Of a stretch of DNA of 64,000 nucleotides, positions 54,377 through 61,596 are shown piece after piece. The notes beneath the pieces are model-generated. The model worked only from the letters and a program-made list of their open reading frames with translations. It had not been told where the DNA came from and searched no databases. Within the stretch, counting starts at the first letter, position 1; the number at the start of each line of letters is the position of its first letter. The translations under genes were made by a program, and so were the position numbers. Source of the stretch: Roseitalea sp. MMSF_3546 (GTDB lineage Bacteria > Pseudomonadota > Alphaproteobacteria > Rhizobiales > Rhizobiaceae); NCBI RefSeq assembly GCF_030732865.1, contig NZ_JASHKB010000006.1, positions 62,001-126,000 on the forward strand, read 5' to 3'.

Positions 54377-55087
54377 ATGAAACGCATATCGATGACGACG
54401 CTCGCACTGACCGTTGCGCTTGGCGCGGCGACCGCGTCGCAGGCATTGGCGCATGGCCCGGGTGCGGGCGGCCCGTGGGGCGGCCAGGCCATGGGCCCAA
54501 ACATGATGGGTTCGGCCATGATGGGGCAAGGGCAGATGGGGCAAGGGCAGATGGGCCAGGGCCAAATGGCGCCCGGCGCGATGGGCGCTGGCCAGATGGG
54601 TCCCGGCATGATGGGTGCGATGATGCCGATGATGATGCGCATGCACAGTCCGATGATGGGCGGCGGCATGGGCATGATGGGCGGCCAAGCCATGATGGGT
54701 GGTATGGACATGATGGGGTCGATGGGCGCCATGATGGACGGTCTCGATGCCGACGCGGACGGAACCCTGACCGCCGAAGAGTTGCGCGCCGGCCTTGCCG
54801 CACGGCTCGAAGACCATGACGAAGATGGCGACGGCACGCTGTCGCTGTCCGAGTTCGAGGCGCTTCACGCGGCGATGGTCCGGCCGGCCATGGTCGACCG
54901 CTTCCAGGCGCTCGACGAGGATGGCGATGGGCGGGTGACGGGCGAGGAGATGACCGCGCCGGCAGATCGCTTCGCGCGCATGCAGAAGATGCGCGAGGCG
55001 ATGCAGGCGCAAATGCCCGCCGGGGACCGTCCCGGCCAGCCCGGAACAATGATGGATGGTGACGGTTCCATGATGGACGACAACTGA
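54377..55087 (+). CDS. Exported Met-rich protein with three EF-hand-like motifs
   Basis: 236-aa exported protein. Signal peptide about 1-26. Residues about 36-122 are a Met/Gly/Gln-rich stretch with GQMGQGQM-type repeats and dozens of Met residues, the sort of sequence that binds Cu(I) by thioether ligands. The C-terminal part holds three EF-hand-like loops: DADADGTLTAEEL, DEDGDGTLSLSEF and DEDGDGRVTGEEM. The ATG at 54377 follows GAGGAAG. I know no named family for this combination. It follows the multicopper oxidase by 148 nt, so periplasmic copper buffering is my inference. Confidence 0.8.
   Translation: MKRISMTTLALTVALGAATASQALAHGPGAGGPWGGQAMGPNMMGSAMMGQGQMGQGQMGQGQMAPGAMGAGQMGPGMMGAMMPMMMRMHSPMMGGGMGMMGGQAMMGGMDMMGSMGAMMDGLDADADGTLTAEELRAGLAARLEDHDEDGDGTLSLSEFEALHAAMVRPAMVDRFQALDEDGDGRVTGEEMTAPADRFARMQKMREAMQAQMPAGDRPGQPGTMMDGDGSMMDDN
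54514..54600 (+). repeat. Imperfect tandem repeat coding Met/Gln/Gly units
   Basis: Repeats of the 15-nt unit GGGCAAGGGCAGATG and variants (GGCCAGGGCCAAATG) within the Met-rich gene; encodes GQGQM-type units. Copy number may vary. Confidence 0.7.
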
Positions 55088-55190
55088 CCATCTTGTCTCC
55101 ATCGAGCCGAGGCCGCGGCCGGTTGTCCGCCGCGGCCCGGCATCGTTCCGCCCGGCCGTGCTGCGCCGGGCTTTCTGCAAGGAGGTTTCC

Positions 55191-55577
55191 ATGAACTACA
55201 CCATCACCCGCACCATCGAGGGCGACGATTTCGACGCCGTCGATGCCAAGCTCCGCGCCGTTCTGGCCGGACGCGGCTTCGGCGTGCTGACCGAGATCGA
55301 CGTCAAGGCGACGATGAAGAACAAGCTCGACCGGGACATGGCACCCTATCGGATCCTCGGCGCCTGCAATCCGGCAATGGCATGGGAGGCGATCGGCATC
55401 GAGCCGCGCGTCGGCGCCATGCTGCCCTGCAACGTCATATTGCGCCAGACCGATGCGGGCGTCGAAGTCAGCGCCGTCGATCCGGTCGCCTCGATGCAGG
55501 CCATCGACAACGAGAAGCTCGGGCAGGTCGCCGGCCAGGTGCGCGAGGAACTGTCCCGGGCGATCGACGCGCTTTGA
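55191..55577 (+). CDS. DUF302 domain protein
   Basis: 128-aa protein with the DUF302 pattern: FDAVDAKLRAVLAGRGFGVLTEIDVKATMKNKL is present (cited in part: AGRGFGVLTEIDVKATMKN), then PYRILGACNP with the conserved Cys and LPCNVILRQTD. DUF302 proteins are small cytoplasmic proteins that often sit in metal or sulfur loci; function unknown. AAGGAGG lies 6 nt before the ATG at 55191. Here it closes the plus-strand copper gene row. Confidence 0.9.
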   Translation: MNYTITRTIEGDDFDAVDAKLRAVLAGRGFGVLTEIDVKATMKNKLDRDMAPYRILGACNPAMAWEAIGIEPRVGAMLPCNVILRQTDAGVEVSAVDPVASMQAIDNEKLGQVAGQVREELSRAIDAL

Positions 55578-55686
55578 GGCGTCGGGCCGCTTCCGCCGGT
55601 CGCGCGGCGTCCTGTCAGAACTTCAGCCCAGGGCCGCGCCTCCGATCGGGCCGGCCTTGCGCAGTGCCGCGCACCGGCGATTGCGA

Positions 55687-55944
55687 TCAGCCATCCTCGT
55701 CGCGATCATGCCCGCCGTGATCATGCCCGCCGTGCCCCATCGTGCGGTGCATGAAGACATGCATGCCGCCGCACAGGGCCAGAAACAGAAGGAACGAGCC
55801 GACGCCGGCGGGGATGGCGCTGAGATAGGGATAGGCCAGCAGGGCGATCAGGCCGACAAGGATCGAGACCAGCGTCCACTGGCCGCTGCTCCATGTGCTG
55901 GCGGCGGCTTCGGGCTCGTCGCCTTGCGTTTTGCGTTGCTGCAT
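55687..55944 (-). CDS. DUF2933 small membrane protein
   Basis: 85-aa protein with two close membrane helices (about residues 26-60, VSILVGLIALLAYPYLSAIP and LLFLALCGGMHVFMH) and a His/Gly-rich tail (HGGHDHGGHDRDE) fit for metal binding. Matches the DUF2933 layout, a family common beside CopB-type ATPases. The ATG at 55944 is chosen because AAAGGAAG lies 7 nt upstream; the in-frame ATG at 55962 overlaps the ATPase stop. Last gene of the copB operon. Confidence 0.82.
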   Translation of the reverse strand: MQQRKTQGDEPEAAASTWSSGQWTLVSILVGLIALLAYPYLSAIPAGVGSFLLFLALCGGMHVFMHRTMGHGGHDHGGHDRDEDG

Positions 55945-55958
55945 CTTTGGGCTTCCTT

Positions 55959-58052
55959 TCATGGTGCGGCCGCCCCGTCGCCGTCGCGCTGGCGGTCGAG
56001 CTTGAGAAGCTGGGCGTTGACGGCGCAAATCACGGTGCTCGCCGACATGAAGATCGCGCCGACGGCCGGGCTCAGGATCAGTCCCCAGGGGAAGAAAACG
56101 CCTGCGGCGGCGGGAATGGCGAAGGCGTTGTAGCCGGTCGCCCAGGCGAGATTCTGGATCATCTTGCCGTAGGTCGCCCGCGCCAGGCCCAAAATGGCGG
56201 CGACGTCGCCCGGATCGGATCGTACCAGCACGATGTCGGCGGTCTCGATGGCAACGTCGGTGCCCGCGCCCACGGCAATGCCGACATTGGCCTGGGCGAG
56301 CGCCGGCGCGTCGTTGACCCCGTCGCCGGTCATGGCGACGATCAGCCCGCGATCCTGCACCTGTTTGACCGTCTCCGCCTTCTGCTGCGGCAGCACCTCG
56401 GCGATCACCTCGTCGAGGCCGATCTGCCGGCCGACCCAATCGGCCACCTGCCGGTTGTCGCCGGTCAGCATGATGCAGCGGATGCCGAGCTTCTGAAGGT
56501 CGGCGATGGCCTTCTTCGATTCCGGCCGGATGATGTCGGCGAGCGCGATCGCGCCGGCCAGTTCGTCGTCGACGAGCACGAAGACCACCGTCTTGCCCTC
56601 GCCGCTGAGGCTCTGATAGCGCGGATCGTCCAGCGCGAAGCCGTTCGCACGGAGATAGCCGGGACTGACCACCTTGACGGCGCGGCGCTTGACCATGCCC
56701 TCGGCGCCCTTGCCGGGGATGGCCCGGAAATCCTCGACCTCCCAGAGGTCGGCCGCAGCTCCGGCGATGCCCTTGGCGATGGGGTGCTCGGACCGGCTTT
56801 CGACCGCCGCGGCATAAGCGACGATCTCGGCTTCGGTGAAAGCCTCGCCATAGACGAGCGTATCGGTGATGCCGAATTCGCCCCTGGTCAGCGTGCCGGT
56901 CTTGTCGAAGATGATCGCCTGCGTGTTGCGCGCCTCCTCGAAGGCCGTGCGGTCGCGGATCAACAGCCCGTTGCCGGCGGCGATCGCCGTCGAACGGGCC
57001 ACCACGAGCGGCACGGCAAGCCCGAGCGCATGCGGGCAGGCGATGACCATCACCGTCACGGCCCGCTCCATGGCGAAGGCGAAGCCCTGACCGGTCAGGA
57101 GCGTCCAGAACAGGACGGTGACGAGGCCGCCGCCGAGCGCGATGAAGGTCAGCCAGCGCGCGGCACTGTTGGCCAGGTCCTGGGTCTTCGACTTGCTCGC
57201 CTGGGCGTCCTCGACCAGCTTGATGACGTTTGACAGGAAGCTGTCCTCGCCGGTGTGCATGACGGTGACGGTGAGCGCGCCCTCGCCATTGATCGACCCG
57301 CCGATCACCTGCGCGTCGGGGCCCTTGCTGACCGGTTTGGATTCGCCCGTCAGCATGGCCTCGTTGAGCGCCGACTCGCCCTTGACGATCACCGCGTCGG
57401 CGGGAACCTTCTCGCCGGGCCGGACCAGCAGCGTCTCGCCGCCGGTGAGCTCGGAGACCGAGACATCGCGGATGCTGCCGTCGGCCTCGACCAGATGGGC
57501 GGTGTCGGGCATCAGCGCGGCGAGCTTTTCGAGCGCCTTGCCCGCGCCCATGACCGATTTCATCTCGATCCAGTGGCCGAGCAGCATGATGGCGATCAGC
57601 GTCGCCAGCTCCCAGAAGAAGGTCTCTTCCGAACCGATGACCACCATCGCCATCGAATAGGCATAGGCCGCCGTGATGGCGACGGCGATCAGCGTCATCA
57701 TGCCGGCGCGGTTGGTGCGCAGTTCCGACCAGAAGCCGGTCAGGAACGGCCAGCCGCCATAGAAATAGACGGCGGTCGACAGCGCGGCGAGAAGATAGGC
57801 GTCACCGGCAAAGTCGAGCGCCTGCTCGAGCCCCAGCCAGCCCTGGATCATCGGCGCGAGCAGAAGGATCGGCACCGTCAGCACGGCCGTGACCCAGAAG
57901 CGCCTGCGATAGTCGGCGATCATGGCGCCATGGTCGTGGCCTCCATGACCTGCATGACCTGCATGACCTGCATGGCCGCCGTGGTCAGAACGGGCGGGCG
58001 TCTCGCCGGGCGCTGCGTGATCGTGGGGATGGTGGCCGGTCCTCTGGTCCAT
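55959..58052 (-). CDS. copB: Copper-type P1B ATPase with CPH motif (CopB-like)
   Basis: 697-aa heavy-metal ATPase. The N terminus is His-rich (GGHAGHAGHAGHGGHDHG, about residues 24-42) instead of a CxxC domain. Core motifs: TGES in AMLTGESKPV, the metal-site ACPHALGL in helix 6, DKTGTLT with the phosphorylated Asp, SRSEHPIAKG and TGDGVNDAPAL. CPH rather than CPC marks the CopB (P1B-3-like) branch, linked to Cu(II)/Cu(I) or Ag export. The ATG at 58052 abuts the YHS gene stop. It likely works with the multicopper oxidase. Confidence 0.93.
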   Translation of the reverse strand: MDQRTGHHPHDHAAPGETPARSDHGGHAGHAGHAGHGGHDHGAMIADYRRRFWVTAVLTVPILLLAPMIQGWLGLEQALDFAGDAYLLAALSTAVYFYGGWPFLTGFWSELRTNRAGMMTLIAVAITAAYAYSMAMVVIGSEETFFWELATLIAIMLLGHWIEMKSVMGAGKALEKLAALMPDTAHLVEADGSIRDVSVSELTGGETLLVRPGEKVPADAVIVKGESALNEAMLTGESKPVSKGPDAQVIGGSINGEGALTVTVMHTGEDSFLSNVIKLVEDAQASKSKTQDLANSAARWLTFIALGGGLVTVLFWTLLTGQGFAFAMERAVTVMVIACPHALGLAVPLVVARSTAIAAGNGLLIRDRTAFEEARNTQAIIFDKTGTLTRGEFGITDTLVYGEAFTEAEIVAYAAAVESRSEHPIAKGIAGAAADLWEVEDFRAIPGKGAEGMVKRRAVKVVSPGYLRANGFALDDPRYQSLSGEGKTVVFVLVDDELAGAIALADIIRPESKKAIADLQKLGIRCIMLTGDNRQVADWVGRQIGLDEVIAEVLPQQKAETVKQVQDRGLIVAMTGDGVNDAPALAQANVGIAVGAGTDVAIETADIVLVRSDPGDVAAILGLARATYGKMIQNLAWATGYNAFAIPAAAGVFFPWGLILSPAVGAIFMSASTVICAVNAQLLKLDRQRDGDGAAAP
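57940..57975 (-). repeat. 9-nt tandem repeat coding the HAG stretch of CopB
   Basis: CATGACCTG is repeated about three to four times in the plus-strand reading, giving the HAGHAGHAG segment of the ATPase N terminus. Confidence 0.75.
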
Positions 58053-58250
58053 TCAGGCGTCCTGTCTCGGCTCGGATTGGCGGGCGTCGGCGCTGGCGGG
58101 CGCCGCATCGGCAAACGCTGCCGGCGCGCGAAGAAACCGGCCGTGGCAGTCCGCCGAGCAGAAGAAATACGCCCAGCCGCGATGGTCGGCGCTGGCCACC
58201 ACCTGATCGATCGTCAGATCCCGGCCGCAGACGGGGTCGCGCACGGTCAT
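58053..58250 (-). CDS. Small YHS-domain metal-binding protein
   Basis: 65-aa protein, a lone YHS/TRASH-like domain: DPVCGRDLTIDQ at the start (C9) and YFFCSADCHGRF (C32, C36). Such domains bind metals and are often found fused to or next to CopB-type ATPases. The ATG at 58250 overlaps the stop of the Cys-rich gene upstream (ATGA), and its stop abuts the ATPase ATG, so the three are tightly coupled. Probably hands metal to the ATPase, by inference. Confidence 0.85.
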   Translation of the reverse strand: MTVRDPVCGRDLTIDQVVASADHRGWAYFFCSADCHGRFLRAPAAFADAAPASADARQSEPRQDA

Positions 58251-58459
58251 GGCCCGCGCCCCTGCAATTCGCGCGTCGCGTCCGGCCGGGCGTTGCCGCC
58301 GCAGCACCCGGTTTCGCGGCCATCGGCAAGCGGCGTCCTGTCGGCCTGCTCCTCCGCATCGGTCGTGCTGCAGCAACAGCCGGCCTTGCCGCCGGCCTGC
58401 TCGATGGCGGCCTTCAGGCCTTGCGGCCGCCGCGCGCCCATACCTTGTCTGCTGTCCAT
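58247..58459 (-). CDS. Small Cys-cluster protein, unrecognised
   Basis: 70-aa cytoplasmic protein with CCC at residues 28-30 and CC at 52-53 (GKAGCCCSTTD, TGCCGGN), otherwise polar. AAGGAGG lies 8 nt before the ATG at 58459, a strong ribosome site, and its stop overlaps the YHS gene start. I know no family; the Cys clusters and the first place in the copB operon suggest metal binding or sensing. Confidence 0.7.
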   Translation of the reverse strand: MDSRQGMGARRPQGLKAAIEQAGGKAGCCCSTTDAEEQADRTPLADGRETGCCGGNARPDATRELQGRGP

Positions 58460-58551
58460 GGCTGTGCCTCCTTGCGTGGCCATCGGGCCAATGGGTGCCC
58501 TTTGATGAAAAAGGACGCCATGGCTGCCGCGCCATTACAGCCGGGCGCGCC

Positions 58552-59271
58552 TCAGGCCGGGCGGCGCAGGTCGCGCGGGCGGGCGCTGGCCGCAACGAAG
58601 GCGGCGAGCCGCAGGATCACGACCGCGAGCACGAGCCCGACGAACGGCCATTGCAGCGCATTGGGCTCGGGCGTTGCGCGGTGAAAGCTCAGGAAATGGG
58701 CGAACAGGAAATAGCCGACATGGGCGACGCTGAGCCACCACAGCGGCACTGCGCCCATTTGCAGCACCTTCCATGTCTGCGCGCCCAGCCGCCGCACGGA
58801 CGCATCGTTGGAGGTCAGCGCGAGCGGGACGGCGAGCATCAGCGCGACAAGGCCGATCGCATTGGCCAGTCCGAAACCGTGCTGCACCATCACATAGCGG
58901 CCGAGCTGGGGATGGAATTCGAAGCCGAACAGGCGCCACAGATCCCATGTCACCCAGCCGGCCAGGATGATGGCGAGGTGCACGATGGCAAGCAGCGTGG
59001 CATGGACGCCCAGTTCGCGCCGAAAGGCGATCAGCCGGCCCGCCGGGCGCCACAGTCTGGCCGTTGCGCCCATGGCCATGGCGAGCGCCAGCAACACGAA
59101 GGACGCATCGCCGAACGCCCGGTTCCAGCGATGCATCGGGCTCCACTGGGCATGGACGGCGGCAAAGCCGGCGACCAGCGCCGCCCCCAGCACGATCACG
59201 CCGAGGTTGCGTCCGAGCGGGCCTCTCCAGCGCCTTGCGAGACGCCCGCGGCCAGATGTGTCATCGCTCAT
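58552..59271 (-). CDS. Ferric-reductase-like heme membrane protein
   Basis: 239-aa integral membrane protein with six or so helices. The pattern LGVHATLLAIVHLAII, a later HGFGLANAIGL and SVAHVGYFLFAHFLSFHRA supply spaced His residues that could bind two hemes, as in the ferric reductase / MsrQ (YedZ) superfamily. It may reduce metals or pass electrons to periplasmic partners. A CueR/HmrR-like operator lies 45-69 nt upstream, which suggests copper-induced expression. Confidence 0.82.
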   Translation of the reverse strand: MSDDTSGRGRLARRWRGPLGRNLGVIVLGAALVAGFAAVHAQWSPMHRWNRAFGDASFVLLALAMAMGATARLWRPAGRLIAFRRELGVHATLLAIVHLAIILAGWVTWDLWRLFGFEFHPQLGRYVMVQHGFGLANAIGLVALMLAVPLALTSNDASVRRLGAQTWKVLQMGAVPLWWLSVAHVGYFLFAHFLSFHRATPEPNALQWPFVGLVLAVVILRLAAFVAASARPRDLRRPA

Positions 59272-59316
59272 CGAGGATACCCGATCATCCAGGGTTCAAG
59301 CTGCGTCAGGTCTCGC

Positions 59317-59340
59317 CCTTCCAGTTGCGGCAAGGTCAAG
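59317..59340 (-). promoter_or_regulatory. CueR/HmrR-like operator-promoter
   Basis: Minus strand: CTTGACCTTGCCGCAACTGG followed by AAGG. This matches the layout of copper-responsive MerR-family promoters, in which a TTGACC -35 is merged with an ACCTT...AAGG dyad. The first nine bases equal the E. coli copA promoter as I recall it. The -10 is weak, as expected for a MerR-type site with long spacer. No merR-family gene is in this window. Confidence 0.6.
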
Positions 59341-59459
59341 ACCGTCCGGCGGGCTTGTGTAATGGCGCGCGCGTCACGGCGTCCTTGCGGGCACGATCGG
59401 CCACCTCCGGTCCGGCCGGCCGGACGCTGGCCGGAACGGATCCGAAGAGGAGCTTTGCC

Positions 59460-59780
59460 ATGAACACTGTCCGCACCGTCACCGGGCAAGCCCGGCCCGC
59501 CACCGCGCCCGGCACGACAACCGGCCGCATTCCCGTGTTCGCCTTCGCCATGAGCCTGGGTCTGTTCCTGGCGATCACCTTCATCGTGTGCGTTGGCTTC
59601 GACCTCGTCGTGCCCGGTCAGGCTATGTATCGCACCTGGCTGGGCCTGATTCCCTGGTTCGACTGGCTGAGCTGGCCCGACTTTTTCTGGGGGCTTGCCG
59701 TCTCGTTCGGCTATGGCTGGTACATCGCACTGATCTTCGCGCCGCTCTACAACTGGTTCGCCGGGCGGGCGGCGCGATGA
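59460..59780 (+). CDS. DUF5676-like small membrane protein
   Basis: 106-aa protein with two membrane helices (about residues 27-51 and 72-97) and the pattern [20 protein letters not shown], then [20 protein letters not shown], ending [10 protein letters not shown]. This agrees with the DUF5676 layout common in metal-resistance loci. AGAGGAG precedes the ATG at 59460. Its stop overlaps the start of the second Rieske gene (ATGA), so both are made together. Function unknown; it might anchor or serve the Rieske protein. Confidence 0.75.
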   Translation: MNTVRTVTGQARPATAPGTTTGRIPVFAFAMSLGLFLAITFIVCVGFDLVVPGQAMYRTWLGLIPWFDWLSWPDFFWGLAVSFGYGWYIALIFAPLYNWFAGRAAR

Positions 59781-60328
59781 GCGACGCATCGCAGGACGAG
59801 CCCTGGCCGCCGCCGGTCGAGCGGCGCGACTTTCTCCATGTCGCCACAGCCATGATGGGCGCAGTCGGCGCCGCCGCCGCCCTTTGGCCGTTCATCGACG
59901 CGATGAGCCCGTCCGCCGACGTGCAGGCGCTGGCGCAGATCGAGGTCGACCTCGCGCCGATCGAGCCCGGCCAGCGCATCACCGTAATCTGGCGCAGCCA
60001 GCCGATCTTCATCGACCGCCGCACGCCCGAACGGATCGCCCAGGCCCGGGCCGATGACGGAGCCTTCGACCTCAAGGATCCGGCCACCGACGCCTCCCGC
60101 GTCCAGCGCGAGCCATGGCTGATCGTGGTGGGCGTGTGCACCCATCTGGGCTGCGTGCCGGACGGACAGAAACCCGGCGGCCTGCGCGGCGACTGGAATG
60201 GCTGGTTCTGCCCCTGCCACGGCTCGCACTACGACACCTCCGGCCGCATCCGCAAAGGCCCGGCGCCGCGCAATCTCGTCATTCCGCCCTATGCGTTCGT
60301 GGATGAGACGACCGTCAGGATCGGCTGA
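59777..60328 (+). CDS. Second Rieske iron-sulfur protein, not linked to cytochrome b
   Basis: 183-aa paralogue of PetA at 1175-1750. Cluster boxes CTHLGCVPD and CPCHGSHYD are intact, and a Tat-like ERRDF plus an anchor helix (about 22-42, [17 protein letters not shown]) are present. Unlike PetA it has an insert-like segment between the anchor and the cluster domain ([19 protein letters not shown]). No cytochrome b or c1 is adjacent; instead it overlaps a DUF5676 gene inside a copper locus. It could replace PetA under copper stress, or feed another oxidase; both are inference. Confidence 0.9.
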   Translation: MSDASQDEPWPPPVERRDFLHVATAMMGAVGAAAALWPFIDAMSPSADVQALAQIEVDLAPIEPGQRITVIWRSQPIFIDRRTPERIAQARADDGAFDLKDPATDASRVQREPWLIVVGVCTHLGCVPDGQKPGGLRGDWNGWFCPCHGSHYDTSGRIRKGPAPRNLVIPPYAFVDETTVRIG

Positions 60329-60420
60329 CCGAACCGCTTGGATCGCCCGCCGCGACACCGGTGACGCGAGCCCTTCACGATCGGTCACAAGCGCGCAAGA
60401 AGCCGCAAAACGTCATGCAA

Positions 60421-60449
60421 TTGACGAAGGTCAAGGCGACACATAGGAC
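60421..60449 (+). promoter_or_regulatory. Weak candidate promoter before the exported Cys protein
   Basis: TTGACG, 17-nt spacer, TAGGAC, 41 nt before the ATG at 60491. The -10 is poor. A 13-nt element ATCGGTCACAAGC lies a little upstream (60380-60392) and nearly repeats one before the multicopper oxidase. Confidence 0.3.
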
Positions 60450-60490
60450 AATCGTCGAATCTGCCGCGAGCACTTCGGGAAGCGAGATCC

Positions 60491-60886
60491 ATGCGCTTGT
60501 CGCGCAAACAGGCAGGAGCGGTGAGGGCGCCGGCGCGGTTGCGCGCCGCAGCAATGGTGCTGCTTGCCGCCGCCATCTTCGCCATGGCGCTCGACTATCC
60601 AAGGCCTGCCCTTGCCGTCGACACTGTCGTCGCCCACGCACAGGCCACGGCCGCCGATGGGCAAGCATTGTCGTGCCGGACCGACGCGGGCGAGATCGAC
60701 AGTTCGGTTGCCGGCGACCCGTGCTGCCGCCTGGCGGGGACCTGCGCCGTCAACCTGCCGCCCGTGCCCGTCCATGTCGGCCTTGTTCTGGCTGCGAGCC
60801 GCCTGTCGATCATCCTTGGCGAGCGTGATCCGCCCGGTCCCGCCTACCGGCCATTCAAGCCGCCCCGTCTTCAGAGCCGAGCCTGA
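60491..60886 (+). CDS. Small exported Cys-containing protein, unrecognised
   Basis: 131-aa protein. Basic N terminus, signal segment (about residues 19-43, AAAMVLLAAAIFAMALDYP), mature part with SCRTDAG and DPCCRLAGTCA (four Cys), and a Pro-rich basic end (RPFKPPRLQSRA). Same general layout as the protein at 52274-52654. It ends 66 nt before the first ECF sigma gene. A periplasmic metal-binding or sensing role is possible but unproven. Confidence 0.5.
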   Translation: MRLSRKQAGAVRAPARLRAAAMVLLAAAIFAMALDYPRPALAVDTVVAHAQATAADGQALSCRTDAGEIDSSVAGDPCCRLAGTCAVNLPPVPVHVGLVLAASRLSIILGERDPPGPAYRPFKPPRLQSRA

Positions 60887-60951
60887 GAAAGCCGCCAGCG
60901 CCGCCCTTGCGCGCGCTGGCCGTCTTGCAAGCTTGTGTCTGGAGATTTCCC

Positions 60952-61533
60952 ATGTCTGTCCATCATGCCGCCGAAACGGGATCGGGCGCGGTCCGCCCCG
61001 AGCCGGCCACGGCCGTTCATCACTGTCTCATCGAACATCGCAGGGATTATCTGCGCTATTTCCGAGGGCGTCTCAGCCGCCCGGAGGAGGCCGAAGACGC
61101 GTTCCAGGATTTCTGCGTGAAGGCGATCCGCGGCGCCGGCGCGCCCGACGACCTGCCCGGCGCTAGAGCCTGGCTGCGCTGCGTTCTGCGCTCGACGATC
61201 GTCGACCACTATCGTCGGCGCGCGGCCCAGAGGCGCGGCGAGGACGCCTATCGCCTCGAACCGCGCCAGATGCAGGTCGAGCCTGGTATTGACGACACGC
61301 CGGCCTGCCGGTGCGTCGCCGCCGCGCTCGCCGGCCTGCGCACGGACCAGGCGGACCTGATCCGGCGCCTGGACCTTGACGAGGAGCCCCGCACCGCCGT
61401 TGCCGAAGACCATGGCGTGACGGCCAATGCGCTGGGCGTGCGCCTTCACAGGGCGCGCCAGGCGCTCCGAGACGCCATCGCCGATGTCTGCACGACCTGC
61501 GGCGACGGCCGCTTCGCCGACTGCGATTGCTGA
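60952..61533 (+). CDS. ECF sigma factor with Cys-rich tail (1)
   Basis: 193-aa extracytoplasmic-function sigma factor. Sigma2 region: YLRYFRGRLSRPEEAEDAFQ and the -10-binding helix ARAWLRCVLRSTIVDHYRRR. Sigma4 region: LDEEPRTAVAEDHGVTANAL and GVRLHRARQALRDAI. The tail is CTTCGDGRFADCDC, i.e. C-x2-C-x7-C-x-C, and a C-x-C (ACRCVAAAL) lies before sigma4. No anti-sigma gene is adjacent. The layout resembles CorE-type, copper-gated sigma factors, where the Cys-rich tail senses the metal. GGAGAT precedes the ATG at 60952. Confidence 0.9.
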   Translation: MSVHHAAETGSGAVRPEPATAVHHCLIEHRRDYLRYFRGRLSRPEEAEDAFQDFCVKAIRGAGAPDDLPGARAWLRCVLRSTIVDHYRRRAAQRRGEDAYRLEPRQMQVEPGIDDTPACRCVAAALAGLRTDQADLIRRLDLDEEPRTAVAEDHGVTANALGVRLHRARQALRDAIADVCTTCGDGRFADCDC

Positions 61534-61596
61534 ACCGCTTGTCGCCCGCCTGTAAGGCGTGCGCGCTGCCCGCGTCTGTTGGCGTGGAGGTGACCC

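Noticed and set aside
57940-57975. CRISPR-like or regulatory direct repeats
   Set aside because: They are short coding repeats for a His-Ala-Gly stretch in the ATPase.
60427-60440. Second CueR-like operator (AAGGTCAAGG)
   Set aside because: Only one arm matches; the other half of the dyad is missing.
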